Shown here one piece after another: positions 1 to 10,904 of a stretch of 64,000 bases of DNA (within the stretch, counting starts at the first letter, position 1; every line of letters begins with the position of its first letter). The stretch comes from Cladocopium goreaui (taxonomy: Eukaryota; Sar; Dinophyceae; Suessiales; Symbiodiniaceae). The position numbers and the translations under genes are program-made. The stretch is from contig CAMXCT020000436.1 in assembly GCA_947184155.2 (NCBI GenBank), positions 172,559-236,558 on the forward strand. The letters are read 5' to 3'. The notes beneath the pieces were generated by a model. The model searched no databases, had not been told where the DNA came from, and was given only the letters and a program-made list of their open reading frames with translations.

Positions 1-546
1 TTTCCTTGTTTTGACTTTTGTTCGACAGGTGCTTTAAAATCTTTCTTTTCGACTTTCTATCAGCTTCTTCTTTTGGGTCTCGCCGCGTTTTGCTTGACAA
101 CATGCCCCGGCCGAAGGTTTTCAGGAGTCCTGTTGCTATGGGGGTGCCGCGTCTGAAAACGGGGCTGTAATTCGTAGACCTGTCGGTAGTTTTTAAGGTA
201 TGATTTTTGGGTTTGTCCCTGTCGGCGTGTAACCTATAGACTCGATACAATTTGTGGATTTTTATCTGCAACAGATTTTACCGGTCTTTTCGGTCGTTTT
301 CGGGTTTTTCTTGTGTTTCCTTGTTTTGACTTTTGTTCGACGGGTGCTTTAAAATCTTTCTTTTCGACTTTCTATCAGCTTCTTCTTTTGGGTCTCGCAG
401 CGTTTTTCCTGACAACATGCCCCTCCCAAAGGTTTTCAGGAGTCCTGTTGCTATGGGGGTGCCGCGTCTGAAAACGGGGCTGTAATTCGTAGACCTGTCG
501 GTAGTTTTTTAAGGTATGACTTTTGGGTTTGCCCCTGTCGCCGTGA
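1..546. repeat. Direct repeat pair, ~315-bp period
   Basis: Bases 1-232 recur at about 316-546 with a few substitutions: both begin TTTCCTTGTTTTGAC and both contain the run TTTTCAGGAGTCCTGTTGC. The first copy starts at the window edge, so the array may extend to the left. No reading frame is preserved across both copies and I see no gene here. Confidence 0.85.
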
Positions 547-1477
547 TGTGAAATACCGTGCGACTGTTTCTCGTTTAATCGTTTGAACGGAGTTGAGGAC
601 GTGGTTTGGAAGTAGCTCGGAAGTTTTCTCTTCTGAACGACCTCGGGTGTTGAGAAGACATGTGTACACAAAAGTTGCTATGTGCACTCCAATCCCCTCT
701 CCCACGCCGGTGCAAGAGTGACAGTGCCCCGTTAGCTGCTGCCGGGCATTTGACTGCTCTTGGCTTTCTGCGTGCTGTTTTTGTGTTTCGCGCTTTTTGT
801 CCACAGCGGTTTGGGGCTTCTGCTCCCCCCCTGGAGTGCCTTTTGTTTTGAAGTTTTGGTGGTCCTGCCCCTTCTGTTTTGTTTTTCTTCCACCTGGTGG
901 CTGTGGGTGGCACGGGTCCTTTGTTGCTGGTCACCGCTGTTGGTGTTTGTTTGTTGATGCCCAGAGCCTTCTGCATGCTGGGGTGTTTTTCTTTCTTTCA
1001 GTGGTTGTGGTTGGTGGTTGTCTTTTGGCGCTCTGGGGCTTCTGCCCGCCTGGGGTGTTCGTCTTCTTCCCTTAGGCCATTGGGTGGTTGCGTTGGCGTT
1101 TGTCTTGTGGCGTTTGTTTTTTGGCGCTCTGGGGCTTCTGCTTTCTCTTCCTCTTGGTGGCTGCGGTTGCCGTTTGTCCAATGACCCTCTGCGGCTTCTG
1201 CTCATGGTTGGTGTTGCGTTTTGCGCCTCGGGTCTTCTTCTTCTTCTTGTTCTTCTTTCTTTGTCTTCTTCTTCTCTTCCTTTTTCCTTTTCTTCCTCTT
1301 CTCGGCTTTCTTCTTCTTTGTCTGTCTGTGTTCTCTGGTCTCCTTCCTGCTTCCCTTGCCTGGTGTCTGGCCTTCCCTTGTGCTTGGCTTAGTCGGCCCT
1401 CCTGACCTCTTCTTGTTCTTGTTCTTGTTCTTGTTGTTGTTGTTGTTGTTGTTGTCGTTGTTGTTGTTTGTTGCTGT

Positions 1478-1509
<32 letters not shown>

Positions 1510-1560
1510 CTGTTGTTCCTGTTCTTGTTTGATCTTGTTCTTAATTTGTCCTCATTTGTA
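547..1560. repeat. A-poor low-complexity tract with TTC and TTG microsatellites
   Basis: From about 760 the plus strand is strikingly poor in A and rich in T, G and C. The motif GCGCTCTGGGGCTTCTGC recurs near 1028 and 1122, with degenerate forms near 810 and 1187. A TTC-rich stretch lies at 1228-1335 and a TTG microsatellite at about 1431-1515. The open frames across it are leucine/valine/serine-rich translations of the repeats and are not credible proteins. Confidence 0.75.
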
Positions 1561-1970
1561 TGGGGTGGGTGGTGGTGGTGGCCGTGGTGGCGGCGGCAGC
1601 GGCGGCGGCGGCGGCGGTGGTGGTGGTGAACGGCGTTTGCTCGCCTTTGGTGCGTGGCATGGTGTATGGCCAGCGTTTATTCACTGGCGTGGTGGTGGTT
1701 GACGTTTGTTCGCCTTTGGTTTTGTTGTGGTTGGTTAGTTGGTGGTGGCGTTTGCTCGCCTTGGTGCGTGGCCAGCGTTTGTTCGCTGGCATGGTGGTGG
1801 TTGGCGTTTGTTCGCCTTTGGTTTTTGTGGGGTTGGTTGGTGGCCGGCGTTTTCCCTGTTCGCTGGCGTGTGGTTGATTGGTGGTGGCGTTTGCTCGCCT
1901 GTGGTGCCCCTGTGTTTGCTCACTGGGTAGGTGGTTGGCGTCTGTTCGCTTTGGCTCAATAGCCGCTGCA
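1561..1970. repeat. GGT/GGC microsatellite and degenerate minisatellite
   Basis: Bases 1561-1630 are GGT/GGC trinucleotides. They are followed by diverged repeats of the motif GTTTGCTCGCCT(T)TGGTGCGTGGC near 1636, 1706, 1748, 1804 and 1887. All frames are repeat translations. Confidence 0.75.
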
Positions 1971-2860
1971 GGTCTCGTAGTTGTGGGTCATGTATATGCT
2001 CTCTCAGGTTTGGGGAGCCGTCTAGGGCCTATACTCTCCTTGTCCTTCTCAGTGCGTCGGTCGATATGCTGCTTTGGAGGAATTCACGGGCATCTGCCGG
2101 CGAAGCACGGTGAGATGAAGAAGTTCGTTATACAGTCACTCCGGTTGTCTTGCTCCGGTCTGAAGTGTGTGGCTACTCTGGGCCTTGCTGGTGCTGGCAT
2201 CCTAGTTCTTTCTAAATGGTGTTTTGTGCTGCTGAAGTCACCCCGCGCGGCGGGTCTGCTACCATTGCTTTGGGCTGTTGGTGTGCTCCCGTTTGGGGGC
2301 TCTACCTCGCAAAAGAAGTTGGCCGAGGGCAGACTGCGAATCTCACCTTGCCTAGTGGCCTGGCATGGTGTTCCCCGTGATGGCCGTGCATAGTCCCAAT
2401 GGTGCTTCCTCGCGTGGGTTTGATTCTTCCACCGGGCGGGTGTTTTTGGGCAGCAGTTGAAAACTAATTTGGATGTTTTGGTTGGCGGCTGAGCTTGTAG
2501 TATTTGTAGCACTTGAGTACTTGTAGTACTGCTAGTACTTCCAGTTCTTGTAAATATATAGTTCACCCAAGTAAACAATTTGTTTTCAGAAAGAATGGTC
2601 TGCATGTTGAACTAAGACAGCTGTGCATGTACTGCAATTTTGTGGATTTTTTTCACCACAATAGCTGAGTGGTTGCTGCTCTTCAAGCACCAGTTCCTTC
2701 TGAATTTGCTTGGTCAGAGCGAAGTCGTGGAGGACGTCCTGCCGCCAAAAAGCCAACGCCTTCCAGAAACCCAGAAACGGTTCCAACTGTGCGCCCCACA
2801 GAAGCTGCTTTGCGAAACCACCTGGCCAATGAGATGTTGATGCGACACCCTAGATGAGGT
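1971..2860 (+). other. Possible exon debris, unresolved
   Basis: This stretch has balanced composition, unlike its neighbours. Two plus-strand open stretches could be exonic. One covers about 2110-2390 and encodes a hydrophobic segment containing GLAGAGILVLSKW. The other covers about 2677-2857, begins after a pyrimidine-rich CACAATAG acceptor-like site, is proline- and basic-rich, and ends at a stop near 2857. I recognise no family, and an antisense frame is also open over 2084-2605, so the strand itself is uncertain. Confidence 0.2.
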
Positions 2861-3576
2861 TAGGGATTTCAACAGACAACCCCACCAACTTTTATTCCCT
2901 TGATTAAACCTTGGTTAGGAGTTGATATTCTATTGTTTTCTTTAACTTGTGTGCTGTAGGTGGGGGTGTGGGGGTGTATGCTATGTATATGCACATATAT
3001 ATTTATATATATGCCACAGTAAACGGCTAGAAATCATCAAAGCAAAAACCGATCAATCATCTACCATTCTGGTTGTACGCGGTTCAATCCAAAGTAATTT
3101 GCATTGGAAACGGATATGCAAAACAATGATTAAAAAGCTTGCCAATCAGCTGAAAACTAATATGTGTGTTCCTCAAGGTACAATCCGAATCCATTTGTCT
3201 AATCACGTCAGATTCTGGCTTTCAAGAACAAAAATGTCCTCGACATGTCCGAAAGGAACTTAGAAATATACCAAAACACTTGAAAATGCTCAAAGATGTC
3301 CCAAGATATGCCAAAGAATCGGCTGTTGACCCCCCAAATGATCCCATCACGGCTGTCCAAGGTGGTGCAAGCAGGGACTCTATGGGCCATGTCGTCGGGA
3401 AGCACAGCTTGGGGTGTTGGATCCACTAAATAGCCATTCTTAAAATAGCCGACGTTTGATTGGTTATGAAATAGGGAATGATATTTCCAGGTCAATCTTA
3501 GATGGGCAGTTTAGTCCTTTAGTCTTCTGATATTTGGAAACGATGAGATATTTCCCATTATATATATATACACACA

Positions 3577-3681
3577 CTGATTGGTGGTTTGGAACATGGC
3601 TTTTATTTTTCCATATGTTGGGAATAGTAACCCCAACTGACTTTCATATTTTTCAGAGGGGGTAGGTATACCACCAACCAG
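3577..3681. mobile_element. ~105-bp TIR element, family CTGGTTGGTGG (copy A)
   Basis: The left end CTGATTGGTGGTTT (3577-3590) is matched in inverted orientation by ATACCACCAACCAG (3668-3681). The interior shares CCCAACTGACTTTCATAT and TTTCAGA with the element at 38,120-38,220, which has nearly the same ends and length. The size and termini are those of a non-autonomous MITE or introner-like element. Confidence 0.7.
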
Positions 3682-5401
3682 TTATATTTGATGGACTATA
3701 GAATCCATAATATCCCCTATCAAAAGACTTTGATTATTCCAATTAAATGAAACTATGAACGGAATCTAGTTGGCTAGTTATACTATTTGGACTCTATTTG
3801 GAATGGCTATTATAAACTTTTTTTTAGCTTCCATTGGTTTAAGTGGGGAATTTCAAAGCCACATAGATTGGTTATGAATTATACTATTTGGAATCTATTT
3901 TGCTTTGGAATGGGATGATGCACTTCCCCACTCATGGAAAACTTACCTCTCAACATTAGTATTTCGATGGAAAAAGTGGGTATGGTTTTTCATGCTTCAC
4001 TTGGCAGGTAAAAGACTGAGGTTCTGTCAATGGGTCTAAGTCAGGCCTATCCATTTAGAACTTTGTTGTTTATCTTGTGTTTTACCAAAGTTTGCGTCTA
4101 TTTAGTTAGATGAACTACCATTTTCACTAACCATCGGAATATCACTGGAATATATGTGTATATAATTGGATAAAACTGGATTGAAAAAGGTTGCAAGGTG
4201 GTGGCCGCACCAGTGAAACTGAGCAGTTTAGCTCAACGGGGTACTTGAAAAATAACTTGATCAACCTTGGGTACATTTCGCAAGTCATCCGATGTGTGGA
4301 GATTTAAAAACTGGTCAGTAAAAAAAAAAATACAGTGACAGGGTATGAATCCTCCCTTGGAACCATAGCGAAAGCCCAGGAAGATGGGTGTATGGAAACT
4401 TTATGACTTGGTCCAAACTGGGAAATTTTGGGAAATCTGCGGGAATCCTAAATTATATCTGCTCAAAATGAAAAGGAAGATCGGCTTAAATCCGATTGGT
4501 TTGGTGTTTTGCCATACCCAGAGGAGCACTGGCTTTGTGCAGCTCTCTGCCGTTCAGTTTGTTCAACGTTCAGAAGTCAGTCCAGTGAAGCTGACCCAAT
4601 TGACCACCCGCGAGCGATTTTGTGGACGATGGCGTGTGCTCGAAGTTGAGCAGTGGCTGCTAGACACCTAGCAGGGTTGATGATTAGTTCGGGGATTATA
4701 TTACCCATATTGGGGATTATAATATATTATAATAATCCAAGAACGTGGAATCCCGTTCTTAACCAATCAGTATAATGGAATAACATGATCTTGCTTTGCT
4801 ACACTGCATTGAGTCGCGTCCCATTTGGAATGCCGCACTCACCTTCGCCGCGGACGTCATTGAAATTTCAACACGACATCTCCGTCACTAGAATATGACT
4901 GATGATCATATATGAAAATATAAGCAAAAGTCGGTTTCTATATCCCATCAACTTTTTGTATAATAGTTATCCATAGTATGTGCATATATATATATATATG
5001 TGTGTGTATATGTATATATAATATTTAACTAAAGCAAATAATATCAAAAGGTCACCTCATAGACTAGGAAGGGAACCACCCAGGGCTCACCCAGTCGACC
5101 CCAAACTGCCGAGGCAGTCGTACCATTTGTTCTTCGCAGCCGAAGAGGCGCGAGCTGAAACAAGAAAAAAAGGGAGGTTTTAAGCATGAAACGATGGTGC
5201 TTTAATGGAAAAATGGGGATTTCATGGGAATCATCTCAGAAATCATGGGATTTATTGGGAAAACCACACAAAATCCAGGTTTCATAGTGGGATTTAAGCA
5301 AGAAAAATGATGGTTTAGTGGGATTTAATGGAATGATAACCAAACAAAATGAAGGTTTTATAGGAATCGGGAGAATCATGGAATGATATTAACCCTCTGT
5401 T

Positions 5402-5502
5402 CATCAAGCATGGCTGGGAAATCTCTGCACTAAATTGAGGTTAAAAAAGCCCGGGAAAATCATCAAACTAAGTAGGTGATTTTCCAGCAAGCCATGTTTG
5501 AT
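5402..5502. mobile_element. ~101-bp TIR element, family ATCAAACATGGC (copy A)
   Basis: CATCAAGCATGGCTGGGAAA at 5402-5421 is inverted at 5478-5502 (GATTTTCCAGCAAGCC, then ATGTTTGAT). The same arms, better conserved, bound the element at 26,804-26,901. It is non-coding and has the size of the other small TIR elements in this window. Confidence 0.6.
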
Positions 5503-6264
5503 TTCCAAAGGGGTATGGGGTTTTAAGTTACGAACATTGTGGTGGGTTCAATAGGGTTTATGGGGATCTTTCCGTGATTAGATGGGGCCAGAGTATAACC
5601 GAGAACATGATCATTGAGAATATTGCAGCCCTAAGAGCCCAGACATATTCAGGGGTTTGATTTACCACTATTTCAGGAATGGATCTTACTTTTCTATCTT
5701 TTTGGGGGTTACTATAGTCAGAGGCTACCCTCTTAAAGCGATAAACCCCTGATGCAAATTGGGTCACTTCCCACTTCAGGGGAAGCCCGTTCTTAACCAA
5801 CCAGTATAAAGGGACGACACAGGGCTTTGAACACTCTTCAAGTGCCCAGACTTTTTAAATTTCTGCGAGCTCATTAACGGCAATAATGTGTCAATCAGCA
5901 AGAAATAAGGATTATGCCGACACAAGTGATGATTGAGCCTGGCTTTTTTACAGCTATATTAGTGATCCCGATTCAATCTTCCGAAACCTTGGCTCGCTCA
6001 TCACCTGGGCATGCTAAAATGTTCAAACTAATCAAACTATGGTCAATGAGCATTGGGAGTTATTTACCATGTATATACCATGTACTATAAACTCACTCCG
6101 CTCATGTTTTTCATGCGTTTCTCTTCACACTGTCCCAGTAAACATCGATTATTGGCATCCCAATTATTCGATCTTGGATGGCTTCCCGGTAAATTGCTCA
6201 TTGCTGCCTAGCCTTACTTAATTTAACACCAACATATCCATATATAAATCAATAGGTTACTATA

Positions 6265-6285
6265 TATATATACATATATACATAT
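6265..6285. repeat. LINE target-site duplication, 3' side
   Basis: The 21 bp here, of the form (TA)4-CATATATA-CATAT, abut the oligo-A tail (minus strand) of the LINE. They recur in the same orientation at 16,484-16,504, just beyond the 5' end. The sequence is low complexity, so a chance match between two microsatellites cannot be excluded. Confidence 0.5.
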
Positions 6286-6365
6286 TTTTTTTTCACTCCC
6301 AGCCCACTGAAGCGTCTCGCTGCGGCCAAGCTCCTGAATTCACGCTCCCTTGAGCGCCCACCCGA
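6286..6365 (-). other. LINE 3' UTR and A tail
   Basis: Between the ORF2 stop at 6366 and the target-site duplication there are only about 72 nt of unique sequence followed by A9 (minus strand). A short UTR with an A tail is consistent with target-primed reverse transcription. Confidence 0.6.
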
Positions 6366-9300
6366 TCAGGAAAAAGCATAATCGGCACCAATTTCATCAC
6401 CATATGAAGTCATCACCATGTCATGGCACCTATCAAGAAATTCCTTCATCGGGTCTTTGGCCTGAGAAGCGACCGGTGTCTGGTCAAAAGCTTCCATCAG
6501 GGCCACAGCCATGCACCTACAGAGCGCAGGAGGATACTCCTTCAAGGCGGTCGTGCGCCAAACTCCAGTTTCAGTACGCCCTATCGCAACTGAAGTTGGC
6601 AGCTCTTTACAGATCCTACCTTGGTGCAGATGAAAAAGCATACGTGGCAAATTGACAGTGAGTAAGTTGGTCGGTTTGGGAGTCTTAGCTCCTAAAAGAC
6701 CCTGTGCAAATCTTACACACTGTACCTGGGGAAAAGCCATCAGAGCTCTCACTAGCGCGGTGCGCCAAATCGATGCCGCCTCCTCCTTGGTCGGCTCCGC
6801 CGGGTGCTCCATGATGGCAAAACCCTCAACCTCGATCAAGGCAATGATGCACAGGATGGAAAAGAAAAGCAGGTCATTCCCTACACAGAGCTGACGCAGC
6901 TCTTTCAGGGAGACACTGTCCATTCCCCAAAGTTCAAGGATTGTTCTGATGATCCGAGGTCCATGTTTCGGTGCAGGGGTCGCCGCAATGTCAGCCTCCT
7001 CATGTCCAAGCTGCTGGCCCCTGGCTTGAGACCAGGTTTCGCAGGGCGGTCCCCCGATGAAGGCGATCACATGTCGCTGCTGGATCGCCCTCCACCAAAA
7101 TTCACATGTGGTAGGACATGTTGCGTCTCCCCGTTCTTTGTTGACGATCACGTCCATCGATACAACGTGCAGAATATACTTGTCCTGCTTCTGGGCGAGC
7201 AGGTCCATGAAAAACTGCACATCCCCTCGGCGTCTGCGACCTGAAAACGCATGTAGGACAACTCTATGTCGCCCGAATTCACGAGGGACTTGGACAACTC
7301 GATCAGGGTTGCGTTCAATGAAATCCTCTAACAATCTGCATTCTTCCTCCAGAAACTGCAGACTGGGTAGAGGCGCTTCTTGTGTCTGGCTGTACTTCAG
7401 AAAGGGCCATGAAACCGGGTTTCTCAGCTCCAGAAGGACAGCTCGCAATTGGCTCAAATCATAACCAAAGAAGTCCGCATCCTGCTGTTCAAAGTGGTCC
7501 AAGACATACTGGATGGTGCCCGTGAAACGTGTCCAAGACAAGGCAAGGCCCCGCACATGGTCGCGGATCCTCGAGGACAATTCTTCCAGGGTGCTGTGCT
7601 CTTCCAGCGCGGCCACAATGAAATCATGTACTCCTTCGTCAATATCCAGAAAATGTCTCTGTAAACCAGACTCCACTTTTGGACCTTGTCCTTGGAGAGG
7701 TGGGAGAAGGCGATCATGGTCTGCAGCACGCTCACAATCTTCACGCGACCCTGCTCCTGGTACTAGTCCACATTGAATACCCCAAGAGCGCAGTTGATCT
7801 CGACATACTGCACTGTAGTACAAATGTGCCTTCATCTTGCGCATGGTGTGATAATGGCGCAGACATGCTGGACAAGTCGGCTCATCGAAAAGCGGTCTCA
7901 GGGTAGATGGCTGCCCATGCACCTTGTACATGTGCGCAGCTTCCCCTGCTTTGTTGACACAGTGAAGGCCACATCCCAAGCATCCAAAAGCCTCCGTCTC
8001 CACCTCCTCAATCTCGTGAGACGTCTGCAAGCTTGGTGCCTCAATCAGCATCCTGCGCAGACGTTCCAGGGCGTTCTTGTGCGTCAATCTCACTCTATAT
8101 TGTCGGGATTGTTGAAGAACTGCATGTTGGATTGCTCTCTTGATGAGACGTTTCCAATACCCTGGACTATGGAGAACCAAGTTTCGCCAATATCCAAAGT
8201 TTTCTCTGGGATCAGGTAGCCCGGAGGAGTTGCGCAATTGCATCCACATCCATAAGATATCCTGTTCCAGCAATCCCATCCATTCAGTGTCTCTGGCTAG
8301 CAGAGCCCAGATGTCAGCTTGTTTCATTTGTACCAGCGTGCAAAAATATCGAAGACGTGCACGACGTAAGAGATCTGTTGGGCATGGCAAACGGAGTTGG
8401 TCAAGCACTTCCTCATCCGAGAGGTGCCATGAAGCTTGCCGTTGCAAAAGTCTCCGGTACAGTTTGAAGATGGAGGCCTGGAAACGCGTCATGGTGCGAG
8501 TGTCCATGGCAATCCAGGTGTCTGCTCCATACAGAAACTTGCTGAGCACCAGCATCTCGAACAGTTCACAACGTTTTTTGATGTCAATCTTGATGTTTTG
8601 GAATACGACTTTGCGGTTCTGATTGAAAGCTTGATGGGCTATACCTGTACGCCGTTTGATCTCTGCATGTTGGTCACCCGTGTGGTGCAATATACCGCCC
8701 AAATGGCGATAGGCAGAGACCAGTTGTACTTGATGAAGACCATGTTCGCCCAAGACTGGCAAAGTGCCAGAGGAGTGTGGACCATAATAGTCCACCTTCG
8801 CCTTTCTGGACCCCGGTCCACGGAACATCATCATGATCTCTGTTTTTCCTTTGGCCAAGTTCGGTGTCATGCAGTGATATTGACACAGGTCAATGAGCTT
8901 GCTCGTGACATGTCCTGTCATGGACACCAGGCTAGTGGGCAGGTCAGATTGGAGGCACACCGCCAGATCATCCATCCACGTCGGGCCTAGGAAAGGCGCC
9001 CAGAGGCCATCGTTGCATGCTTGGCCAAACAAAGGAAGGTCTATTTGCCCTTCGAAGTGGACCAATGCGTGGGTCTCCTGCATGTAAGCTTCCAGTTTCT
9101 TGAGCACACAGGACCATGCAAAACTGAAAATGAAGTCCGCAAAGCAGTCTCCCGGTCGGGTACCTGCACAAGTGCGAACCACGTCGCTCTGGTGCTTCAG
9201 CCAGAAGTGGGTTCCAGTGTGCAGTGCCCGTACACATCTTCGGTCCATTTCTCCCATGCCTGCCTGTTCTAAGGCTGGCGTTTCAGCAAGCAATTCCTGG

Positions 9301-10904
9301 ATTTGATGCAATGCATCAGGTGGCATACGGAGCTTGGTCATAATGTGTGCGACCAGTTCATCGGAAGGACAGCCACCCATCGGAACTTCACGGATGATCC
9401 TGTAGAATGCTTCAGTCAAATCAAGGTATATGATGCTGGCTGAACGTCCCGCTTGCTTGGCTTGTCTTACAAAGGCTCTGGTTTGGTGCATCGCCAACTG
9501 CACAGGGGTCTTTTGGCGACCTCCTTTTTGTTGTGTCTGGAGAAATTGTTCGTACAGTGGCGCATGCTTCTGCCGAATCGATCTATGAATGGCTTTGCTC
9601 AGGTGGTTCGATACTAAAATGGATCTGTAAGACGAACATCGATCGATGGGTCCACGGCCTTTGTAAATCGGTGCAACAATGCCACCCTTCGCAGAGAGAT
9701 CTTCTTGTCCATGAAGTGTCAGTTTGACCAGCTGCGGAAACAAAATTTTCGCCACGGAGCTGGGAAAGAAATGACAAAGCTCCCCCGGGATTCCATCAGG
9801 TCCACATGCTTTGCCTCGTGGAACCCTCCTCAATGCTAGCTCCAGTTCAGTCAATGAGGGAAGGGCATCAAAGTGCTCCAAGAGCGAAGATTGGGCAAAT
9901 TGTTGGAGCTCTGTAATCCATTGCTGGCGAAGTCGCAGCATGGACATTCTCTCACCTGCTTCCATGTCTTGAAAATAGCGTACCCATACTGCAAGAGCAT
10001 CATTGGGCAGGCTACAAGGTGTGCTCTGCTCATCTGACACAATTGGCAGGTTGGCTCTCTTCTGCTTCTTTGGATTTGTGGGTCCTGTAAAGCGACGTAG
10101 CGTTCTCAAGACTGAGGATGCCGGCATGGATGGGTCAATGTTGTACAAGACTTCATTGAGCTCCGCATGCTTGGCCTTAATCAGTTTGTCTTTGAGTCTT
10201 TTGCAAACGCTCTTATACAGGATATATGTGTGAAAATTGTAGCAAAGAATCGTAGTTTCATGATTGAAGAAAAGATCAGCTTGGGCATCTTCTCGTCGCA
10301 TCTTCCATGCTCTGAAACACCTCGTCAAGAGCTGGAACTTGAGATGATGCCTCTGGTCTTTAAGCTTCTTTCGATGTAGAATTTTCTCCTCACGAATGCG
10401 CCAGATCTCATCTGAGACATAGGCCTTCTTGCTGTGGGAGGTTGATTCTTGTGTCTTCTCAAGCTCTTGCCGAAGATAGTACATGGCATGGTTGGCTTGA
10501 CTCTCAATGTCAGTCTCCCATGGCTGGTGTACAAAATCTTGAATGGCCCGATGGAGCTCCCAAGTTGGGCTCTTTGGGGCTGAAAGTCTTTTCCTGGACT
10601 TCGATTTCTTCGATTGCCATATCGATCCAGACCATTGAAGTTGTACTGCAATCAGAGAGTGATCTTCATGAGCATTTCCAAGGTCGAAGTCAGCTACCAC
10701 GCAGGAATGTGTGCAACGATCGGCCCATTCCCTAGGAATCGCAATGTGGTCAATACAGTGTTTCTGAGTGCCTGAAAGATTCATCCACGTACCATTCTCG
10801 CCCGTGTGAGCCTTACCAGTTGCAGGTAGGTGAAGATCAAGATGCTGTAGTAGGCGACGAAAATCAGGGGTATTCACTGATGATGAAAACCCATCACTGC
10901 ACAC
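6366..10904 (-). CDS. LINE ORF2, 3' part: endonuclease C-terminus, reverse transcriptase, C2H2 fingers, methyltransferase-like domain
   Basis: Open for about 1,512 codons. The first ~90 residues are the end of the APE endonuclease (CIDHIAIP, then HEDHSLIAVQL, the conserved D-H pair). The RT follows: GPDGIPGELCHF (plus-strand ~9776-9823), motif A YLDLTEAF (~9405-9432), motif B TRPGDCFADF (~9140-9170), motif C WMDDLAV (~8957-8983) and YRHLGGIL. All catalytic aspartates are present; WMDD replaces the usual F/YADD. Two CxxC...H fingers follow: CLGCGLHCVNKAGEAAH and CPACLRHYH. The tail has C5-methyltransferase-like blocks: HAFSGRRRRGD (motif I-like), VVSMDV, and GGPPCETWSQARG (motif IV with the catalytic Pro-Cys). 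Motif VI reads EHP rather than ENV, so activity is doubtful. It continues the preceding ORF after a 1-nt lesion near 10,943. Confidence 0.9.
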   Translation of the reverse strand: MCSDGFSSSVNTPDFRRLLQHLDLHLPATGKAHTGENGTWMNLSGTQKHCIDHIAIPREWADRCTHSCVVADFDLGNAHEDHSLIAVQLQWSGSIWQSKKSKSRKRLSAPKSPTWELHRAIQDFVHQPWETDIESQANHAMYYLRQELEKTQESTSHSKKAYVSDEIWRIREEKILHRKKLKDQRHHLKFQLLTRCFRAWKMRREDAQADLFFNHETTILCYNFHTYILYKSVCKRLKDKLIKAKHAELNEVLYNIDPSMPASSVLRTLRRFTGPTNPKKQKRANLPIVSDEQSTPCSLPNDALAVWVRYFQDMEAGERMSMLRLRQQWITELQQFAQSSLLEHFDALPSLTELELALRRVPRGKACGPDGIPGELCHFFPSSVAKILFPQLVKLTLHGQEDLSAKGGIVAPIYKGRGPIDRCSSYRSILVSNHLSKAIHRSIRQKHAPLYEQFLQTQQKGGRQKTPVQLAMHQTRAFVRQAKQAGRSASIIYLDLTEAFYRIIREVPMGGCPSDELVAHIMTKLRMPPDALHQIQELLAETPALEQAGMGEMDRRCVRALHTGTHFWLKHQSDVVRTCAGTRPGDCFADFIFSFAWSCVLKKLEAYMQETHALVHFEGQIDLPLFGQACNDGLWAPFLGPTWMDDLAVCLQSDLPTSLVSMTGHVTSKLIDLCQYHCMTPNLAKGKTEIMMMFRGPGSRKAKVDYYGPHSSGTLPVLGEHGLHQVQLVSAYRHLGGILHHTGDQHAEIKRRTGIAHQAFNQNRKVVFQNIKIDIKKRCELFEMLVLSKFLYGADTWIAMDTRTMTRFQASIFKLYRRLLQRQASWHLSDEEVLDQLRLPCPTDLLRRARLRYFCTLVQMKQADIWALLARDTEWMGLLEQDILWMWMQLRNSSGLPDPRENFGYWRNLVLHSPGYWKRLIKRAIQHAVLQQSRQYRVRLTHKNALERLRRMLIEAPSLQTSHEIEEVETEAFGCLGCGLHCVNKAGEAAHMYKVHGQPSTLRPLFDEPTCPACLRHYHTMRKMKAHLYYSAVCRDQLRSWGIQCGLVPGAGSREDCERAADHDRLLPPLQGQGPKVESGLQRHFLDIDEGVHDFIVAALEEHSTLEELSSRIRDHVRGLALSWTRFTGTIQYVLDHFEQQDADFFGYDLSQLRAVLLELRNPVSWPFLKYSQTQEAPLPSLQFLEEECRLLEDFIERNPDRVVQVPREFGRHRVVLHAFSGRRRRGDVQFFMDLLAQKQDKYILHVVSMDVIVNKERGDATCPTTCEFWWRAIQQRHVIAFIGGPPCETWSQARGQQLGHEEADIAATPAPKHGPRIIRTILELWGMDSVSLKELRQLCVGNDLLFFSILCIIALIEVEGFAIMEHPAEPTKEEAASIWRTALVRALMAFPQVQCVRFAQGLLGAKTPKPTNLLTVNLPRMLFHLHQGRICKELPTSVAIGRTETGVWRTTALKEYPPALCRCMAVALMEAFDQTPVASQAKDPMKEFLDRCHDMVMTSYGDEIGADYAFS

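Larger units (their letters stand above)
2861..6264. other. AT-rich intergenic region
   Basis: No frame longer than about 95 codons and no recognisable motif. It holds short TA/TG microsatellites (for example 4985-5020), two inverted-repeat elements listed separately, and otherwise unique AT-rich sequence. Confidence 0.7.
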
